A stretch of DNA of 64,000 bases. Source: Toxoplasma gondii ME49. Its lineage: Eukaryota; Apicomplexa; Conoidasida; Eucoccidiorida; Sarcocystidae. Made by a program: the position numbers and the translations under genes. Each line of letters opens with the position of its first letter. Positions within the stretch are counted from its first letter, which is position 1. The notes under the pieces were generated by a model. The model did no database searches. It saw only the letters and a list, made by a program, of their open reading frames with translations, and had not been told where the DNA came from. Positions 34,077 to 46,385 of this stretch are shown here, piece by piece. The stretch spans positions 1,884,458 to 1,948,457 of the forward strand of contig NC_031476.1 of the NCBI RefSeq assembly GCF_000006565.2. Reading direction: 5' to 3'.

Positions 34077-35222
34077 CTACAGAGCTGCTGCTGCCTTCTC
34101 CAGCAGCTTGCGCTGTTTGAAGACCTTGATAAAGCCAACGAAGAGGGGAAGGAAAAACGGGAGAACGACGGGAAGGTAAATTGCACACTTGAACTCGAAG
34201 CTAAAGTGCGACTGCCCGGTTACGCTCTCTTCCTGGAGGGCCTGCAAAAAACGCACGCGCGACATCGAGACTCATGCTTGGCTTGCCAGAAAATCTGTTT
34301 GCGAAAAGAAACTTGACAGACAATCCTTTCTGATGGGCACAAAATTCAATCCCAGCAGCAGGGGCGAAGACGACAAGATCGAGTGCTATCCGCCCAACCC
34401 AGGCGTAGGAGTGAAACCTGCCGATGCATGACTTAGGCACTGAGTTGGACGCAAAAAGAAGCAGACGAAAATACACATCCGTCTTCCATCACACATCCAA
34501 CCACGGATCAACACCTACGCGCACAAGGACAAACACAACTGTTCGTGATTAGCAGAGGTGAAACCCACACAGAAGAAAGCAGACGTTGAAGAACGGGCGG
34601 CGGCGATCCACACATGTACAATTCGAAGAGAAATATCTCTGTCACCGGGACAGGCAATACATGCGAAAAGAGATATATATTCCTGTTCACGGGCACACAC
34701 GGACATGCATATGCGTTTTGATGCAAACAGGTTCTCCTGCACAGATCCCCACCAAACAACACATGATTGAATGAGGACTCTGAAGGGTCTCCAGGAAGAA
34801 GTCCACCTTCGCTGGAATCGTTGTGAGACAGCGAAACCGAAACCGTTCGAATTTCGTGTTTACCTCCAGAGAATCCTGGAACGCTGCGCGTGCGAGAGCA
34901 AGAGCGAGTCCGAGGAAGCGCGCGGGGGGGACATGGCGATCTTTCTGAGGCTGAGAACTTCGATTTTTCTCTGCCACAGGTGCCAGAAGTTGTTCACGAA
35001 CGTCTTCAGGGAGCTGCGAGCAAATCTGGCCCTGAAGGGCTTCTGCACTGCAGTCAATGAAAGTCAGTGCTCTCTGAGGAAGGCGATAAACAGAAAGTGA
35101 AAATGAAAATGAGCGTCTGCAACGGTTCCGCCCGTTCATCTGGACGCGTAGGCACAAGGGCGCGCACCGCAACACACACAAACCCGCACAAATTCGTGTA
35201 CGAAGGTCCTCCCTCGATACAA

Positions 35223-35261
<39 letters not shown>

Positions 35262-38011
35262 ACGACTACTCAGATGCTAGCCTGATCAGTAGCACCGTCC
35301 TGGGAGTACCTAGGATACTGAATATGACTCCAGCTATGAGATACAGACAACCAAGTTCTGTACCTCTCTCTATATATATGTATGCATCCTTGGGTGTATG
35401 CGTGAGTTTGGAGATGCCACCGCTTGAGAAAGAAGCCTTTTCCCGACGTGATGGTAAGTCTGTTTCCAGTCAGCTGTACCTGGAGGGCCTCTCCAACATG
35501 GGGGTAGACGGCGAGCTCCGTTTGATCTTCGATGATGGTTTGGAGGCTGCGGATGTTGCTGACGGCTCTTTCGACGAGCTGTACATACACCCGGCGGGCG
35601 AGGCGCCAAACTTCCCAGAGCCCCAGGCCGGCGTCGGTGTGTTGCGCGACGACGAGGACTTTGTCTTCTGTGTCGTCCTGTTTCTCGCCCGGGTGTGTCC
35701 AGACCATCACGACGTCGTCCACTTGACGCGCTTCCCGTTTCTCCAGATTCAGCGCGCGCGCGAGAAGCGTCTGTCTCTCGGCGGGAGAGGCGACGATATG
35801 CATGCGCCAGTGGTCTGCCGCCCGCTCCGCCGCCGCCCCAGAGAAGTAGTCTTCGAGTGTTTCCGGGAGGGAGAAGAAGGAGCGAAGCTGCGCAACCCAG
35901 ACTCCGCAGATCTGCCGCATTTCTTCCGAGGAGAAACGCGTGACGGCCGAGTCTGAGAAAACGGTGGAGGCTGGCGAGGCAATGACCAAGCCACCCCACC
36001 CTGGAATCGCGATCCCGTTCAGAGTTTCTGTGCGCGCGCCGGCCCCAGCCTCCTGCGAGGCAGCGATGCGCCGCCCCGGCTTCCCGTCCTTGAGGACTAG
36101 AGGCACCGGAGAACGATACACCGCAAAGTTGATCGCCGGCGCAGGCGCATGCGTCGGTGTCGTGATGATCTGCTCAGGCTGCCAGTTGCTCGCTACTGCA
36201 TGCAGTTTGTGTTGGGACGCGAGATCCAGGAGCCAGGGCGAGGCAGGCGTCTCCGGCCGCTTCAGAAGCGACGCGATGCTGCTGTGAGGCACCACCTGCG
36301 GGGAAGACAGGAGCACATGCGGAGTGCAACGGGAGGTGGATTGAAAAGACACTGCGAGCGAAGAAGCCAAGCGGCCCTCGTTTCTGGAGACGTCAATCCG
36401 CGGAGATACTCGGGCGACGGCACAGAACTGTCTCGCCAAAGGATGCACACACTCAGAGACAAAGACACACATTTGAAGACAGACTCGAGGTTCGGACGCC
36501 AGCGGTTAATCGTAAGCGCCGTCCCTCTCCAGGAGGTGAGGAAAAGGAGAGGTAAATCGCCGACGCTCAGTCGCAGAGGACATCCAGCAGGTATACGAAC
36601 AGGAGAAGCTGCAGACGGCCGACGCCCTCCCTCTCGAGTGTAACGAGAACTGCTGCAGAGACGCGCGAGTCACGCACAAGGGGAGTCAGCGAAAGACAGA
36701 CAGCTTGTGTTCGGTCTCAGAGGCTTTCTCGGCGAAATCCCTCCACCTGTCGGCCGGCACCCCGACTGGCATGCCTGCAGCTTGTGGGATGTCTGCGGAG
36801 ACGCCGAGTCGCGTGCCTACCTGGGACTGCATGTGCAGGAAGTTGAAGACGAAAGAGAGGCGAGAAAAGAAGGACTCAAGGAAACTGTCGTAGACGTCCC
36901 TTTTGAAGCGCCAGGTGAGGCGGCGGCCACTCGCCGCGTGCGCTCCCTCTGACTCTTCGTGGGTCTCTTGACCCTGCGGGGCGGAGGGCAGAGGGTCGCC
37001 GCCGAGCCAGAACGTTAGGTCGTACTGCGAAGAGAAGGGGAAGCGAAAAGCAGCTTCGTCCAGGGGAGAGAAGAAGGAGAGACGCAGAAGCTGCGCGAGC
37101 GCTGGGAAAGTGACCCCGGCCTTGTCCCTGAACGAGGAAGAAGCGCCGTCAGACGAGTGGACGGACGCCACTGAAATGGACGAGTCCGAGTGGAGCACGA
37201 AGTGTGCGGAGAAGGAGTCTGCGGCCTCTGGGGAATGGTCACCTGTCTGTTCGACTAGCTCTCGCGAACCAGTCGAGAAAGCAATCGTGTACGTCAGCTC
37301 GGCTTCGTCTAGCTCGAGGTCTCCAGGCGCACAGGCGCAGGAGGCCCCCCGAGGCGGAGCAGCGAGGACAACCCGCAGGAGAGAAGTCGATGTGGCTCCT
37401 TGGTCGCCAGGTGGAGCGGGATCTGCAGACGCCAGAAGCAGGTTGAGATCGGTGACAAACGCCGGCGTCGGCTCTGCGGTCTGGGCCGCTTCGCCTTCGC
37501 CTCCCTCGTCCAGGCGCAGCCCCAGGAACAGCGAGCCGTAGACGCGCGGCTCCGCGGGCAGCGACACGAGCCCCGAGTTCCGGAGCGACGCCGCCTTCGC
37601 TTGCAGCCAGTCGAAGAAGCTGGCCGCATCTCGACGCGCCTCTTCGCAGAGCGGTACGAGCTTCAGCGAGAAACCTGTGACCAGGGGAGGCAGGAGCGCG
37701 AAGAAGGGTGGAACTGAGGACGCCTCCCTTCCTTCCCGTCGCCGCTTGGTGTGCGCCGCCTCCCAGCGCGCGTAGGCGGCAGTCGCTGCTTTGCGTCTCG
37801 CAGCTTCTCCGCGTCCCTGACTCCCCTCAGCGAGCTGAGAAGCGACGCGCTCCGCAGTGGGGAAAGACGACAGCGCCGGAATCGGCGAACGCGTAATGGA
37901 CGTGACGTACCACCAGGCTGCGAGCCCCAGAGCCGCCCAAAACAGAAACGCAGAAAGCACCGTCAGGCGGAGACGAATCTTCGCCCTCTCCACAGAAACG
38001 AGAGATTCCAT
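34077..38011 (-). CDS. PIGS: GPI transamidase subunit PIG-S
   Basis: Four minus-strand exons, 36821-38011, 35480-36295, 34864-35073 and 34077-34241, all phase 0, total 2382 nt, 793 aa. PIG-S is a structural subunit of the ER GPI-transamidase, which attaches preformed GPI anchors to proteins such as coccidian surface antigens. Family marks seen: an N-terminal TM segment with the WW signature (FWAALGLAAWWYVTSITRSPIPALSSF); a long lumenal domain; FNFLHMQSQ|VVPHSSIASLL matching the 'SQV-Y-P' region; IPGWGGLVIASP matching the 'P-x-WGG' block; an AxxxAFxDxSL-like helix; and a C-terminal TM (CAIYLPVVLPFFLPLFVGFIKVFKQ) in the expected place, three residues from YLP-type family sequence. The start is the ATG at 38011. 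Alanine/Glu-rich lumenal inserts make it somewhat longer than the animal and plant proteins. An alternative donor at the end of exon 1 (frame open to about 36686) is possible, but the CAG|GTAGGC donor aligns the protein best. Confidence 0.9.
35225..35260. repeat. compound (TA)n(GA)n microsatellite in PIG-S intron 2
   Basis: A TA run switches abruptly to a GA run of about 20 bp, inside the 35074-35479 intron. Confidence 0.9.
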
Positions 38012-38074
38012 CGTCGCAGAGACGCACGGGAACGGACAGGGTGTAGAGGAGCACGCCGGCGCAGAATAATCGAC

Positions 38075-38088
38075 GGTGTACGTACACC
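38075..38088. promoter_or_regulatory. GGTGTACGTACACC palindrome upstream of PIG-S
   Basis: A perfect 14-bp palindrome 64 bp upstream of the PIG-S start codon, in the presumed 5' leader or promoter; identical to the copy at 19742-19755. Confidence 0.6.
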
Positions 38089-38161
38089 TGAAAAAGTGGC
38101 ACCAGCGGTGTATTGACTGCTGGTGATAGGGCTGCGGTTCGTGGAGAACCGACCCTAGGAC

Positions 38162-38191
38162 GCCAGAGGGAAGGATGCCAGAGGGAAGGAT
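38162..38191. repeat. two tandem 15-bp units upstream of PIG-S
   Basis: Two perfect tandem copies (38162-38176 and 38177-38191) of a purine-rich 15-mer beginning GCCAGAGGG, about 150 bp upstream of the PIG-S start. Confidence 0.9.
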
Positions 38192-40173
38192 GCCCGGCGC
38201 AGAGAAAAGAGAGACGAACCAGCTGGCTTAAACAGACGGAGAAGAGGGCCTGGCCGTCCGTGCACCTAGAACCGCGAGCGAGACGGACTGGCGCGTTCCA
38301 TGGCTCCGAAGAGAAACGCAGGTGAAGGAGACGCGTGGACCGCCAGCGGAGCGAAAAGGCCGGAAGAGGAGACAGGCCTCGCCCTAGGAAAGAGGGAAGG
38401 GGGAGCGCGAAGCAACAGGAAGACAGCAGGAGCCAGCGTGAGGAGTCTCGTAGCAGTGCACATGGTATCCGAACGTCAATACAGCTGGAGGCGGTGCTCT
38501 CGAGTCTCTCCACGCCTTCCTGCTCTGGGAGCCTGCGGTGCCTCCTGCCGGAAGGCAACACTGAGGGATCCCCGAAGTCACGACGCAGCGACGATGCAGG
38601 CCGCTCCGCACCGCTGAACCGAGAAGAATGAACGAGTTGAAGAGACTCTCCAGGCGAAGAAGGGCCAGGAAAAGAGAGACGCTAGCCGAAGAAGGTTCCG
38701 GCGTGAGCCTCGGGTGTGTCGGACTGAGGCGCGACAGAGACAGCCGGCAACAGAGAGAGACTTGGTCGAGGAAGAGAAACAAGAAGAGCGTACACTCCTT
38801 CAGAGCATCTGAGTGCGGAAGCAAGTGATCGTGTGTCTCCGGGGAGGAGTCTCAAAAAAACAGTGTCTTCAAAGCGAGCCACCCTCCTTTGGCGTCGTGT
38901 GTGCATGCACAGTGCATGTACACCCGAGAAGACGAGACGCGAGCGGAGAAGTTCGAAGCGGTTCGCTTCTGCCTTTGAAGTTGCCCCTCCACAAACAGTT
39001 TTGAAGTAGCTTTTCTCCTGGATAAATCTGTCCGACTCTCACCAAGTTACAGCGGGCAACAGGTAAGGGCGTCGCGGCCATCACGCGCCGCCGCGTCGCC
39101 TCCGCAGCTCTTGACTGGTCTCTCGCACCGGACTTCGCGCTTTGTCTTCGCGTCTCGCAGGGAAAACATATTTTCCAGAAATGCAGAGGTATTCACATGG
39201 TCTTCACACTGGGCAGCTGGGATAGCTGCCTCACTGGATGTCTCTCCACGTTCGTTTCGCCGACCTCACATACACATCCCGCTTTCCTTTTTCGAGGTCA
39301 GCCTCGCACAAGTCTGTTCCTCGCATTTATGGATGTCACGGAATCGCCGACACGGATTATGGCTTCTGGAAAGCAGCTCTACATTTCTTTGAGAATAGCA
39401 AGCAGCCGTCGCCCTAGCGCTTGGTCCACTTCTGGTGTGTCTGGACACCGCACGAGTTTCGAGTTTCGGAGGCAACGCATTTTCTGTGTCGTGCGCGGAA
39501 CAAAAAAAAAAGCACAGAGTGCCACCTGGAGAAAACATGCCCTTCTGGGATTTGAAAGTGTCTACTCTCAGTCAGATCTGACTGCTTCTTTGTTTGCTGC
39601 CGCATCGAGAGACACAGCCATTCTGGTGAACGACCTCGCCGCCGTTACCAAGGGACAGTCACGCAGCGCCCACAAACGGGTGGGGCCAGAGAGCTTTGAA
39701 AACTGCCCCCGGAGGAGGCATGCTGACTCCGCCTCTTCGCTCCCTTTTCACTCGGCTCTTCTCCCAAACACTACGCACAAAGAAGAAGACTGAGATGCAG
39801 GCGCATGCGGGTGTGTAGATAAATGGATACCTATTCACATGGGACAAGGCAGAGGAATCTACTAGAGTCTCTGCCGACAGCGATTTCTGTAGTGGCTGAA
39901 CGAGGCTCTCTGGCCTGCTCCTTCTGTCTTTTTCTGCTTTTTTCCGGGGGAAATCTTGCGCCTCTCTCTCGACCTCTGGAGGGCGCGCAGACAGACGTCC
40001 TCAGGGCGCAACGGAAGAAGGAAGCGTAAACGTATCTACGAACAGATATCTCTACGTGTATTTAAGATGCACAGAAATATATGAACGCATTTTCACTTTA
40101 CATGCACACGTGTGTTTATGCAGATATTTGCGTATGAGCGTGCACAAAAATGTCTACAAGCGCGTGTGCACGC

Positions 40174-40187
40174 GGTGTATATACACC
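40174..40187. promoter_or_regulatory. GGTGTATATACACC palindrome
   Basis: A perfect 14-bp palindrome, a central-base variant of the 19742 and 38075 motif, about 700 bp beyond the BAR-UBA stop codon. A further partial copy (GGTGTACATACAC) is at 40455-40467. Confidence 0.5.
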
Positions 40188-40898
40188 AGATCGTTTTGTG
40201 GAGACTCGGAGTGCAAGACCCGCTGCGTATCAGTTCGCGGAATCCTCAGGCGGCCAGACGGCCGACAAGCAACGCAGGCGTCCGAAAAGCAAAGTGCTTC
40301 AGACTCAGATTTCTTCCTGAAAGGCATGGTGCATTCACAGGCCACCACGCCGTTCCACACTTTTTTCCTGCGAATCGAAAACGATACCATGGGCAGGCTC
40401 CGAGTTCCCGCGGCTCCAGTCGCTTCTCCAGAGTTTCCAACGCCGTCGAACCAAGGTGTACATACACACGAATACACATACACGTGTATCTATACATACG
40501 CGAATATATATATTTAACCATGTGGCTCCGAATACAAGTCGAGATGCGAAAATGTGTAACTGGTGGGGATCTTTGCAGTCTCAGCCTCGTCTCCAGATTT
40601 CGTTCCACCTTTCGGAACTCGAACAAAAAGCTGTTCAGAATGCAGTCGCGAGATGGAAAAAAGCCGAGGAAGAAATGTGTGCTTTGTCCTCGATTCCTCC
40701 CTTGTCACTTCGCCTCTCCGCGGTTCTGTGTTTTCTTGTCTTCTCTCGCTACGAAAAAAACGCCCTCGCTGCACCTGCCTTGTCCGTCTCCGTCTCTTTG
40801 GCGCGTCCTCCGCACTGAGGAGGGTCTCGCGCTCGCTGTCTTCCTCTCCAGGTGTACGTCCACCCTGTGTGTGCCGCTCTCTTCTCCAGCAGGTGTCT

Positions 40899-43800
40899 CT
40901 ACAGCAGGTCGTCGAAGGCGCACATTCTGTCCGCGATGGTTCTCGATTCCGCGAGGGCGCCTGCGTCTGTGCCTTCTTGTCTCTCCTCGCGCACGGCGTT
41001 TCTCGGTTCTTTCTCTCCCTCTGTCTGTTCCCGCTGCCTCTCGCCATCTTTGCTCGACACCTGCCGCTCTGGCGCCTCCACCGCGCTCCCCGAACTCTCC
41101 GTGCCAGAGGAGGATGAAAACTCCCCGCGGCTTCCTCCCTTCTCCCGCTGCGCCTCGCGTTCTCTCTCGCGCGCGCGGACTGGCTCTGCACCTCTGCAGC
41201 TCGCTCCGCCGGGAGTCGCCGCGTCGAATTCTCCCAGGAGGTCCGGCAGCGGCGGAACTGGCGCAGCCGAGTGAGTTCTCTCTTCCTGTATGTCTCTCCG
41301 CTCGTCTCCGCGCCAGGGACATGTCTCGCGGGTGGTGTATGTGAATGCTTCCTCGAGGTCGGCGAACGGCGAGAGCGGCTGTCGGCTACCTTCAGACCTC
41401 TCGCTTCTCTCTCGCCGCTCTCTCGACGTCGCCTTCTTCGTCTGCCCCGCCTCTCGCCTGCCTCTCTCTCTGCGGCGCTCCTCCTCACTCCAGTCCGAGT
41501 CCGACGTTTGGCTCATCTCCGAGGACGAGCTCCGTCTCCCGCGTCTCTTCCCCTGGTCTCTCCCCCCGTCGTTCGCCTTCTCGCCCTCGCGCCTGCTGCC
41601 TCTCTCTGCCGGGCCATCCAAGAAACTTCCGATCCAGTCGTCGCACCTCCGCTCTCCTCTCTGCTCTGCACTCCAGCGACTCCTCTCGCTGCTTCCTCTT
41701 CTTTCTCTGCTTCCGCGTCGTTCTCTTCTCTCGTGCTTGTCTCGCCTGTCGCGTTCTGTGCCTCCCCGACTGCGGTGTCTGCTCCGGAAAGAGTCATGTT
41801 CTTCCTCCGAGGAGAGCGACTGAGAAAAGTCCCTTTGCTTCCTCGCGTCCTTTCCGCGACGACCGTGGCGTCGAGAGTCTCTGTCTCTTTTTTCTCTCTC
41901 TCGGTCTGTCTTCTCTCTCCCTGCTTGGGCGTCTCGGCGCGTCGTGCGCGAGCAAGCATCTGCTTCGCCGTCTGAAGAGCTCGATCGAGTCTTTCCTCGC
42001 GTCTCTCTGACGCCTGCAGGTTCTCGGTGTCGAGACACCCCCCAGTCCGAGGCGTCTCTTCCTGGGTTGTCGCTGAGGAGGTCGCGTTCCACCGCACTCG
42101 CGGAGGCGGCTTTGCCTGCGTCGCGCTTCGCGTCTTCCCAAGGGAACTCCGGACTTGTTTCTGCTCTTCGTTGAGAGCCATGCTGAGTTCCACCCTCCTC
42201 TCTGCACAAACTCATCTGTCTCCTTCGCTCTCCCTGTCTCCGCGCTTCTCTCCCTCCTCGCCGTTCGCTTCCTTCTCTCCCACTGCCGCCCCCACTCTCA
42301 CTCTCGCTGCGTCGGTTCTCTCTCTCTGCTTTGTTGTGGCGCCTCCTCTCGCCTCTCGTGTCGCCTGCGTTCGCGCGTCCGGTCTTCCCCGCGGCGTCTC
42401 TGCCCTCTCTCCTCTCTCTGCTGTCTCTCCTCTCTCTGCTGTCTCTCCTCTCTCTGTTGTCCCTCCGGTCGCGAGTCTCTCCTTTCTGGGGTCTCTGCAC
42501 AAAGAAGTCGTCTCCTCCGTGGTCTCCAATCACGTTGTCTTTCGCAGGTTCTTCGCCCTGCTCCGCGTCTCTCTCCGCAAGCGACTCTGCAGCTGCTGCG
42601 GCGCTCTCGCGCTCTGCGCGGCGCTTCTGCTGCCATGTTTGTCGCTCTTTCCGCTTCGCTGCCTTCAGCTTCTCCACCCACTTGAGTGTCGTCGGAAGCC
42701 GCACGGTCTCCAGTCCTGCGCCGTCCTGCGTCGCGCCTCCACCGCCTCCGCTGCCTCCACTCTGTCCCTCCTCTTCACCCGGGTGAGCGTCTCTCGTCTC
42801 CGCACCCGCCCTCGCCTCCTCGCGTTTCTCTTCTCGCCGCTCGATCTCGCGCTGCTCCCGCTGTCTCTGCAGCTCCGCAGAGCCGCCGTTGAGCAGCCAG
42901 TCCATGGCGGCCTGTGTATCGTTGCCGTGCATCTGCAGAGCGCGCTTCGCGAAGCCTTCTTCGAAGCCTTGCGCCGTCAACACGGCGAGCGACAGAATGT
43001 CCACCGTCACTTCGCTCTCCTCCTCGTCCGCCTCCGGCCTCTGCAAAAGGAGCACTGGCGGCGCCCCCGTCGACGCGTCTGCGACGAGCGTGCAGAGAGA
43101 AGCCTCCCGTCCCCATTTCTCCACCAGCCGCTCCGTCGCCGTCAGCCCCGTCAACTTCCCCTGCGCGGAGCCGCTCTCCTCTTCAGCTGCGGCGCGCTCC
43201 GCCAACTCCAGTTCCACCTGAAACGAACCAACGACAGAGCTGCAGATGATGCTTCATGCACTCGACCAGACTCCACACAGAAACAGATGTCCACGCTTCA
43301 AAACAGTCTTCTCCCTCTCCGTGGAGACACACGCATGCACCCGCGCAACTCTCCGCGCCGATCCACGTACGCGTCTCTCCTGCAGACAGCTGCGAGAGCA
43401 CCTCGAAATGCCTTCGCAGTGCATCTGGCCGCGCGCGCACTTTCAAGTCCACAAATTTACGTAGACATATATATATATATATATGAGTATATGTATGTAT
43501 ATATATGTATATGTATGTATATGTATATGTATGTTTATGTATATATATGTATATAGATATGTGTATATATATGTATATGTATGTGCACATCGCGATCCAC
43601 TTTTGTGCATGACTCCATACACGCGTGAGTCTGCTTGCAGATGCTCATCTGGGCGCATTCAAATATCCAGACGTCCACGTCCGTCTACAAGCAGACGCGT
43701 ATCTCTATACGCCAACGCCAGTACGCAAGCGCATACGATTGGAACTCTTTTATGGACGAAACCTCGACGGCGGCGTCTCGGCGTTTGTGGGGCGCTTTTT

Positions 43801-44715
43801 TTCTCTCGTCTCGCACGCTCCGGCTTCGGTACGCGTTCACACCTGGGGAAGGAGGAGTTGAGGAGTCATCTCGACCATCGGTCTGAACTCCATGCGGCTG
43901 GGCAGGACCCTGGCGACGACGTGAGCACTGCTGGCGAAGAATTCGTACTGGAGGTACTTGAGCGTTTGCAGCGCGCTGTCGAAGATGTCACATTTGTACG
44001 CCTCGAGCATCTGAAGCCATTCGAAGAGGACGTCGTCGACCTCCTTGAAGCGGAGCCTCGCTGTCTCGACAGCAGCCTCCGCGAAAAGTATGTCCTTCTC
44101 ACGCACCCGCGCGCCGCCGCCTCCGCCTAGGGGTCTCTCTTCCTCCGGTTCTCCCTCGCGGCCTGCAGAGGCTGTCTCGAACTTCCGAGATCCCGCAGCT
44201 TTCTGCAGATGTTCGAGTTTCTTCTGGGCGAGAATCCACTCCGCGAGGCGTCGATTTCGCGTCTGGATGTCCTGCAGAAGCTTCGCGTTGTGCTCACGGT
44301 GTCTGCGCAGCGGCTCAGTGACGTTGAACTGGAGGTCGCGCTTCAGCTTCGCGTAGGCTGCGTGTGGTGCGTCTGCGCGAGTCACGCGGTGGACGGCTTC
44401 CCGATACAGACATGCGTCTCGGACGATGCATGCGTCACTCTTCTTCGTCAGGTGGAGGACCGCGGCCTCGGACAGGATGCTCAGACCTGTGCAGAGGTGC
44501 TCGACGCCGTCGAGGAAGCGCGCGACTCCGCCCTGGAGAGCCTCGAGGCTCTCGTCAAAGCGCTGGAAGTCGCGAACCATGCCCTCGAACACAGGGTCCT
44601 GCGCCTTCAGCGAGGTCTCCAGCGAGCCATGCTGCAACCGAGACAAGAAGTACACCAACTCCGACTTGATCGCCGACAAAGAGTCCTCCATCTTCCCCCG
44701 AGACGAACTACTCAT
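40899..44715 (-). CDS. BAR domain-UBA domain protein with endocytic-type motifs
   Basis: Two minus-strand exons, 43843-44715 and 40899-43217, joined in phase 0 ([13 protein letters not shown]), 1063 aa. I start at the ATG at 44715 ([12 protein letters not shown]); the ATG at 44691 is an alternative. Residues about 12-285 form a helical BAR-type membrane-binding region ([69 protein letters not shown]), expected to bind or shape curved membranes as a dimer. Residues about 363-402 form a UBA-like fold ([22 protein letters not shown], then [10 protein letters not shown]), with GF in the MGF position, expected to bind ubiquitin. The remaining 650 residues are Arg/Glu/Ser low complexity carrying short candidates for clathrin/adaptor contacts: DLLGEFD at about 950 and a C-terminal AFDDLL. 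Ubiquitin-dependent endocytosis or vesicle formation is inferred. The intron holds a TA/TATG microsatellite. Diverges from the ARF-GEF gene. Confidence 0.83.
42421..42456 (-). repeat. 18-bp coding tandem repeat in the Arg-rich region
   Basis: Two perfect 18-bp units (42421-42438, 42439-42456) with degenerate flanking copies; they encode repeated RERRDS in the low-complexity tail of the BAR-UBA protein. Confidence 0.85.
43467..43590. repeat. TA/TATG microsatellite in BAR-UBA intron
   Basis: About 120 bp of TA and TATG steps in the 43218-43842 intron. Confidence 0.9.
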
Positions 44716-46385
44716 CGAGACAGAAAGAACGAGGAGGACGCGAGGGGAGACGAAGCTCACACTCCCGAGAGACACAGGGAGGAAAAGGTCGGGGGCAGAG
44801 AAGAGGAAACTGAAACGGGGGAGAAAAGAGAAAGAGACAGAAGAGAACGAGAGAGAAGAGAACGAGAGAGAAGAGGGAAGTGAAAGGGGGAGAGAGAGAA
44901 GAGAGGAAAGAGAAACGAGAGACTGAAGGAGAGGTCGGCAGAAGCGCTTAGAGAGGACGGGAGAGCGCTGCTGGAGAGAGGAGGCGTCGACCTCCGGCGA
45001 AAAGCATCTTTGGCTGATGCTGCCTGCGCTTCATCTCTGAGGAAGAAAAGTGAGAGGTGAAAGGCCGAGAAGGAGAAAGACGGGAGCGGAGCAGGAGAAA
45101 ACACACACAGGGGAGACGCAAAGAAGAACGGGAGAGAAGCTGAAGGGGAGAGCAAGGGGAGAAAGGAACGAGAGAAGGAGAGAGAAGAGTTGAGGGTCGA
45201 CGAAGGCGCGGAACGAAGAGAAGACAACGATGGCGAAGAGAGGAGGAAAGTGAGGAATTAAAAGAATCAGGAGAAGAGTTGGGCGAAGCATATCTCGCTT
45301 GCCCTCTCTTTTTACCTGGCCGGCGCGTCGCCTCTCTCACCGAAGCGCCGGCCGAATCGGGAGGGCAAAGCAAGAAACAAAAAGGGAAACAGGAAAGCCA
45401 AGACTTTCTCGCTTTTTCCAGACCCTGACACACCACGTCGTCGGCTGTTTCCTCTGCGCCGGGCAAACGCAAACGCGGCGAGTTTCCGCGACGATGCGGT
45501 CCTCCTGTTTCTGTGGCGAGGAGGACGTACACCCGACAGCTCGACGCGGAGAGGCACTCGCTTGGGTAGTCTCCGAAGAATTTTTGCCGGAGAAAAACTC
45601 CACGGCGAGAGCGAGGACGAGAGAAGCCGCGAACCGCGCGCGAGGAAAAGGGAGCTCGCAAAGGCGCCGCTTTGCTGCCCGCCCGGCGCGCCGTCGTCGG
45701 GCCGCGGTTCTTTTCTCAACCCCCAGCACAGACGAAGTTTTTCGCTGTCCAGCGAATCGGCAAACAGACGGAGGAAGTCAGTGAAAAGAACGGCCTGGCG
45801 GAGAGACCTGGAGGAGAGACCGGGAGGAGAAGAACCTGCGAAAGAAGCGAAAGTCACCGGCGGGATTCGGAAGACGCTCCAGAGTTTTCTCCGGCTGTAT
45901 GTCCACCGCGAGTCGAACTCAAAAACCTGAAAGTTGGTGGTTCTCCAAGCCGTCAAAAAACGCCGAGACACCGCACCTAAAACGCTGCTTTCGATGCACA
46001 GCGCGACTCTTTCGCAGCTGTCGCTTTTATGAAGCATCACTATACATCTCTGCAGTTCGACGGGAGAGAAAACCAACGGAGGGAAATGCCCGTCAAAACG
46101 CGTGATTGCCAGGAGAGGCGCCGTTGCAGCTTCCCCGTAGTCCTCGAGGGAGATTTTCCGCGGGAAAGTCCTGCAAAACAAAGTCGCTTGAGGTCTTCCC
46201 CAGCGAGTTCTCCCTCCCCTCTGCCGAAAAAACAAGTGACTCAACTTCAGTGGTACTGCAGTCGCCCCTCGTCTTCTCGCCTGTTGTCCCCAGCGTCCGT
46301 GTGGAGGCAGTTAATTCGTTGTCTAACCAACAGACAATCTGCACAGGCGCTCTACAGAACTCGAGGCAGACAGAAATACATCCCA

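Larger units (their letters stand above)
38012..40898. other. intergenic region between PIG-S and the BAR-UBA gene
   Basis: Both neighbours are on the minus strand: the PIG-S promoter/leader adjoins 38011 and the 3' UTR of the BAR-UBA gene adjoins 40899. It contains 14-bp palindrome motifs at 38075, 40174 and 40455 and a 15-bp direct repeat at 38162-38191. Open frames at 39197-39793 and 40112-41344 (plus) have no domain; the latter runs antisense into the BAR-UBA coding exon. Confidence 0.5.

Noticed and set aside
40112..41344. 410-codon plus-strand open frame
   Set aside because: It runs into the antisense strand of the BAR-UBA exon; Ser/Leu/Arg-biased composition with no domain.
42027..43556. 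509-codon plus-strand open frame
   Set aside because: It is the mirror image of the Arg/Glu/Ser-rich BAR-UBA exon, whose minus-strand frame has a UBA domain and a phase-matched splice to the BAR exon.
45312..46244. 310-codon minus-strand open frame upstream of the BAR-UBA gene
   Set aside because: No domain, no phase-compatible splice to the BAR exon that improves the protein, and it lies in the divergent promoter region.
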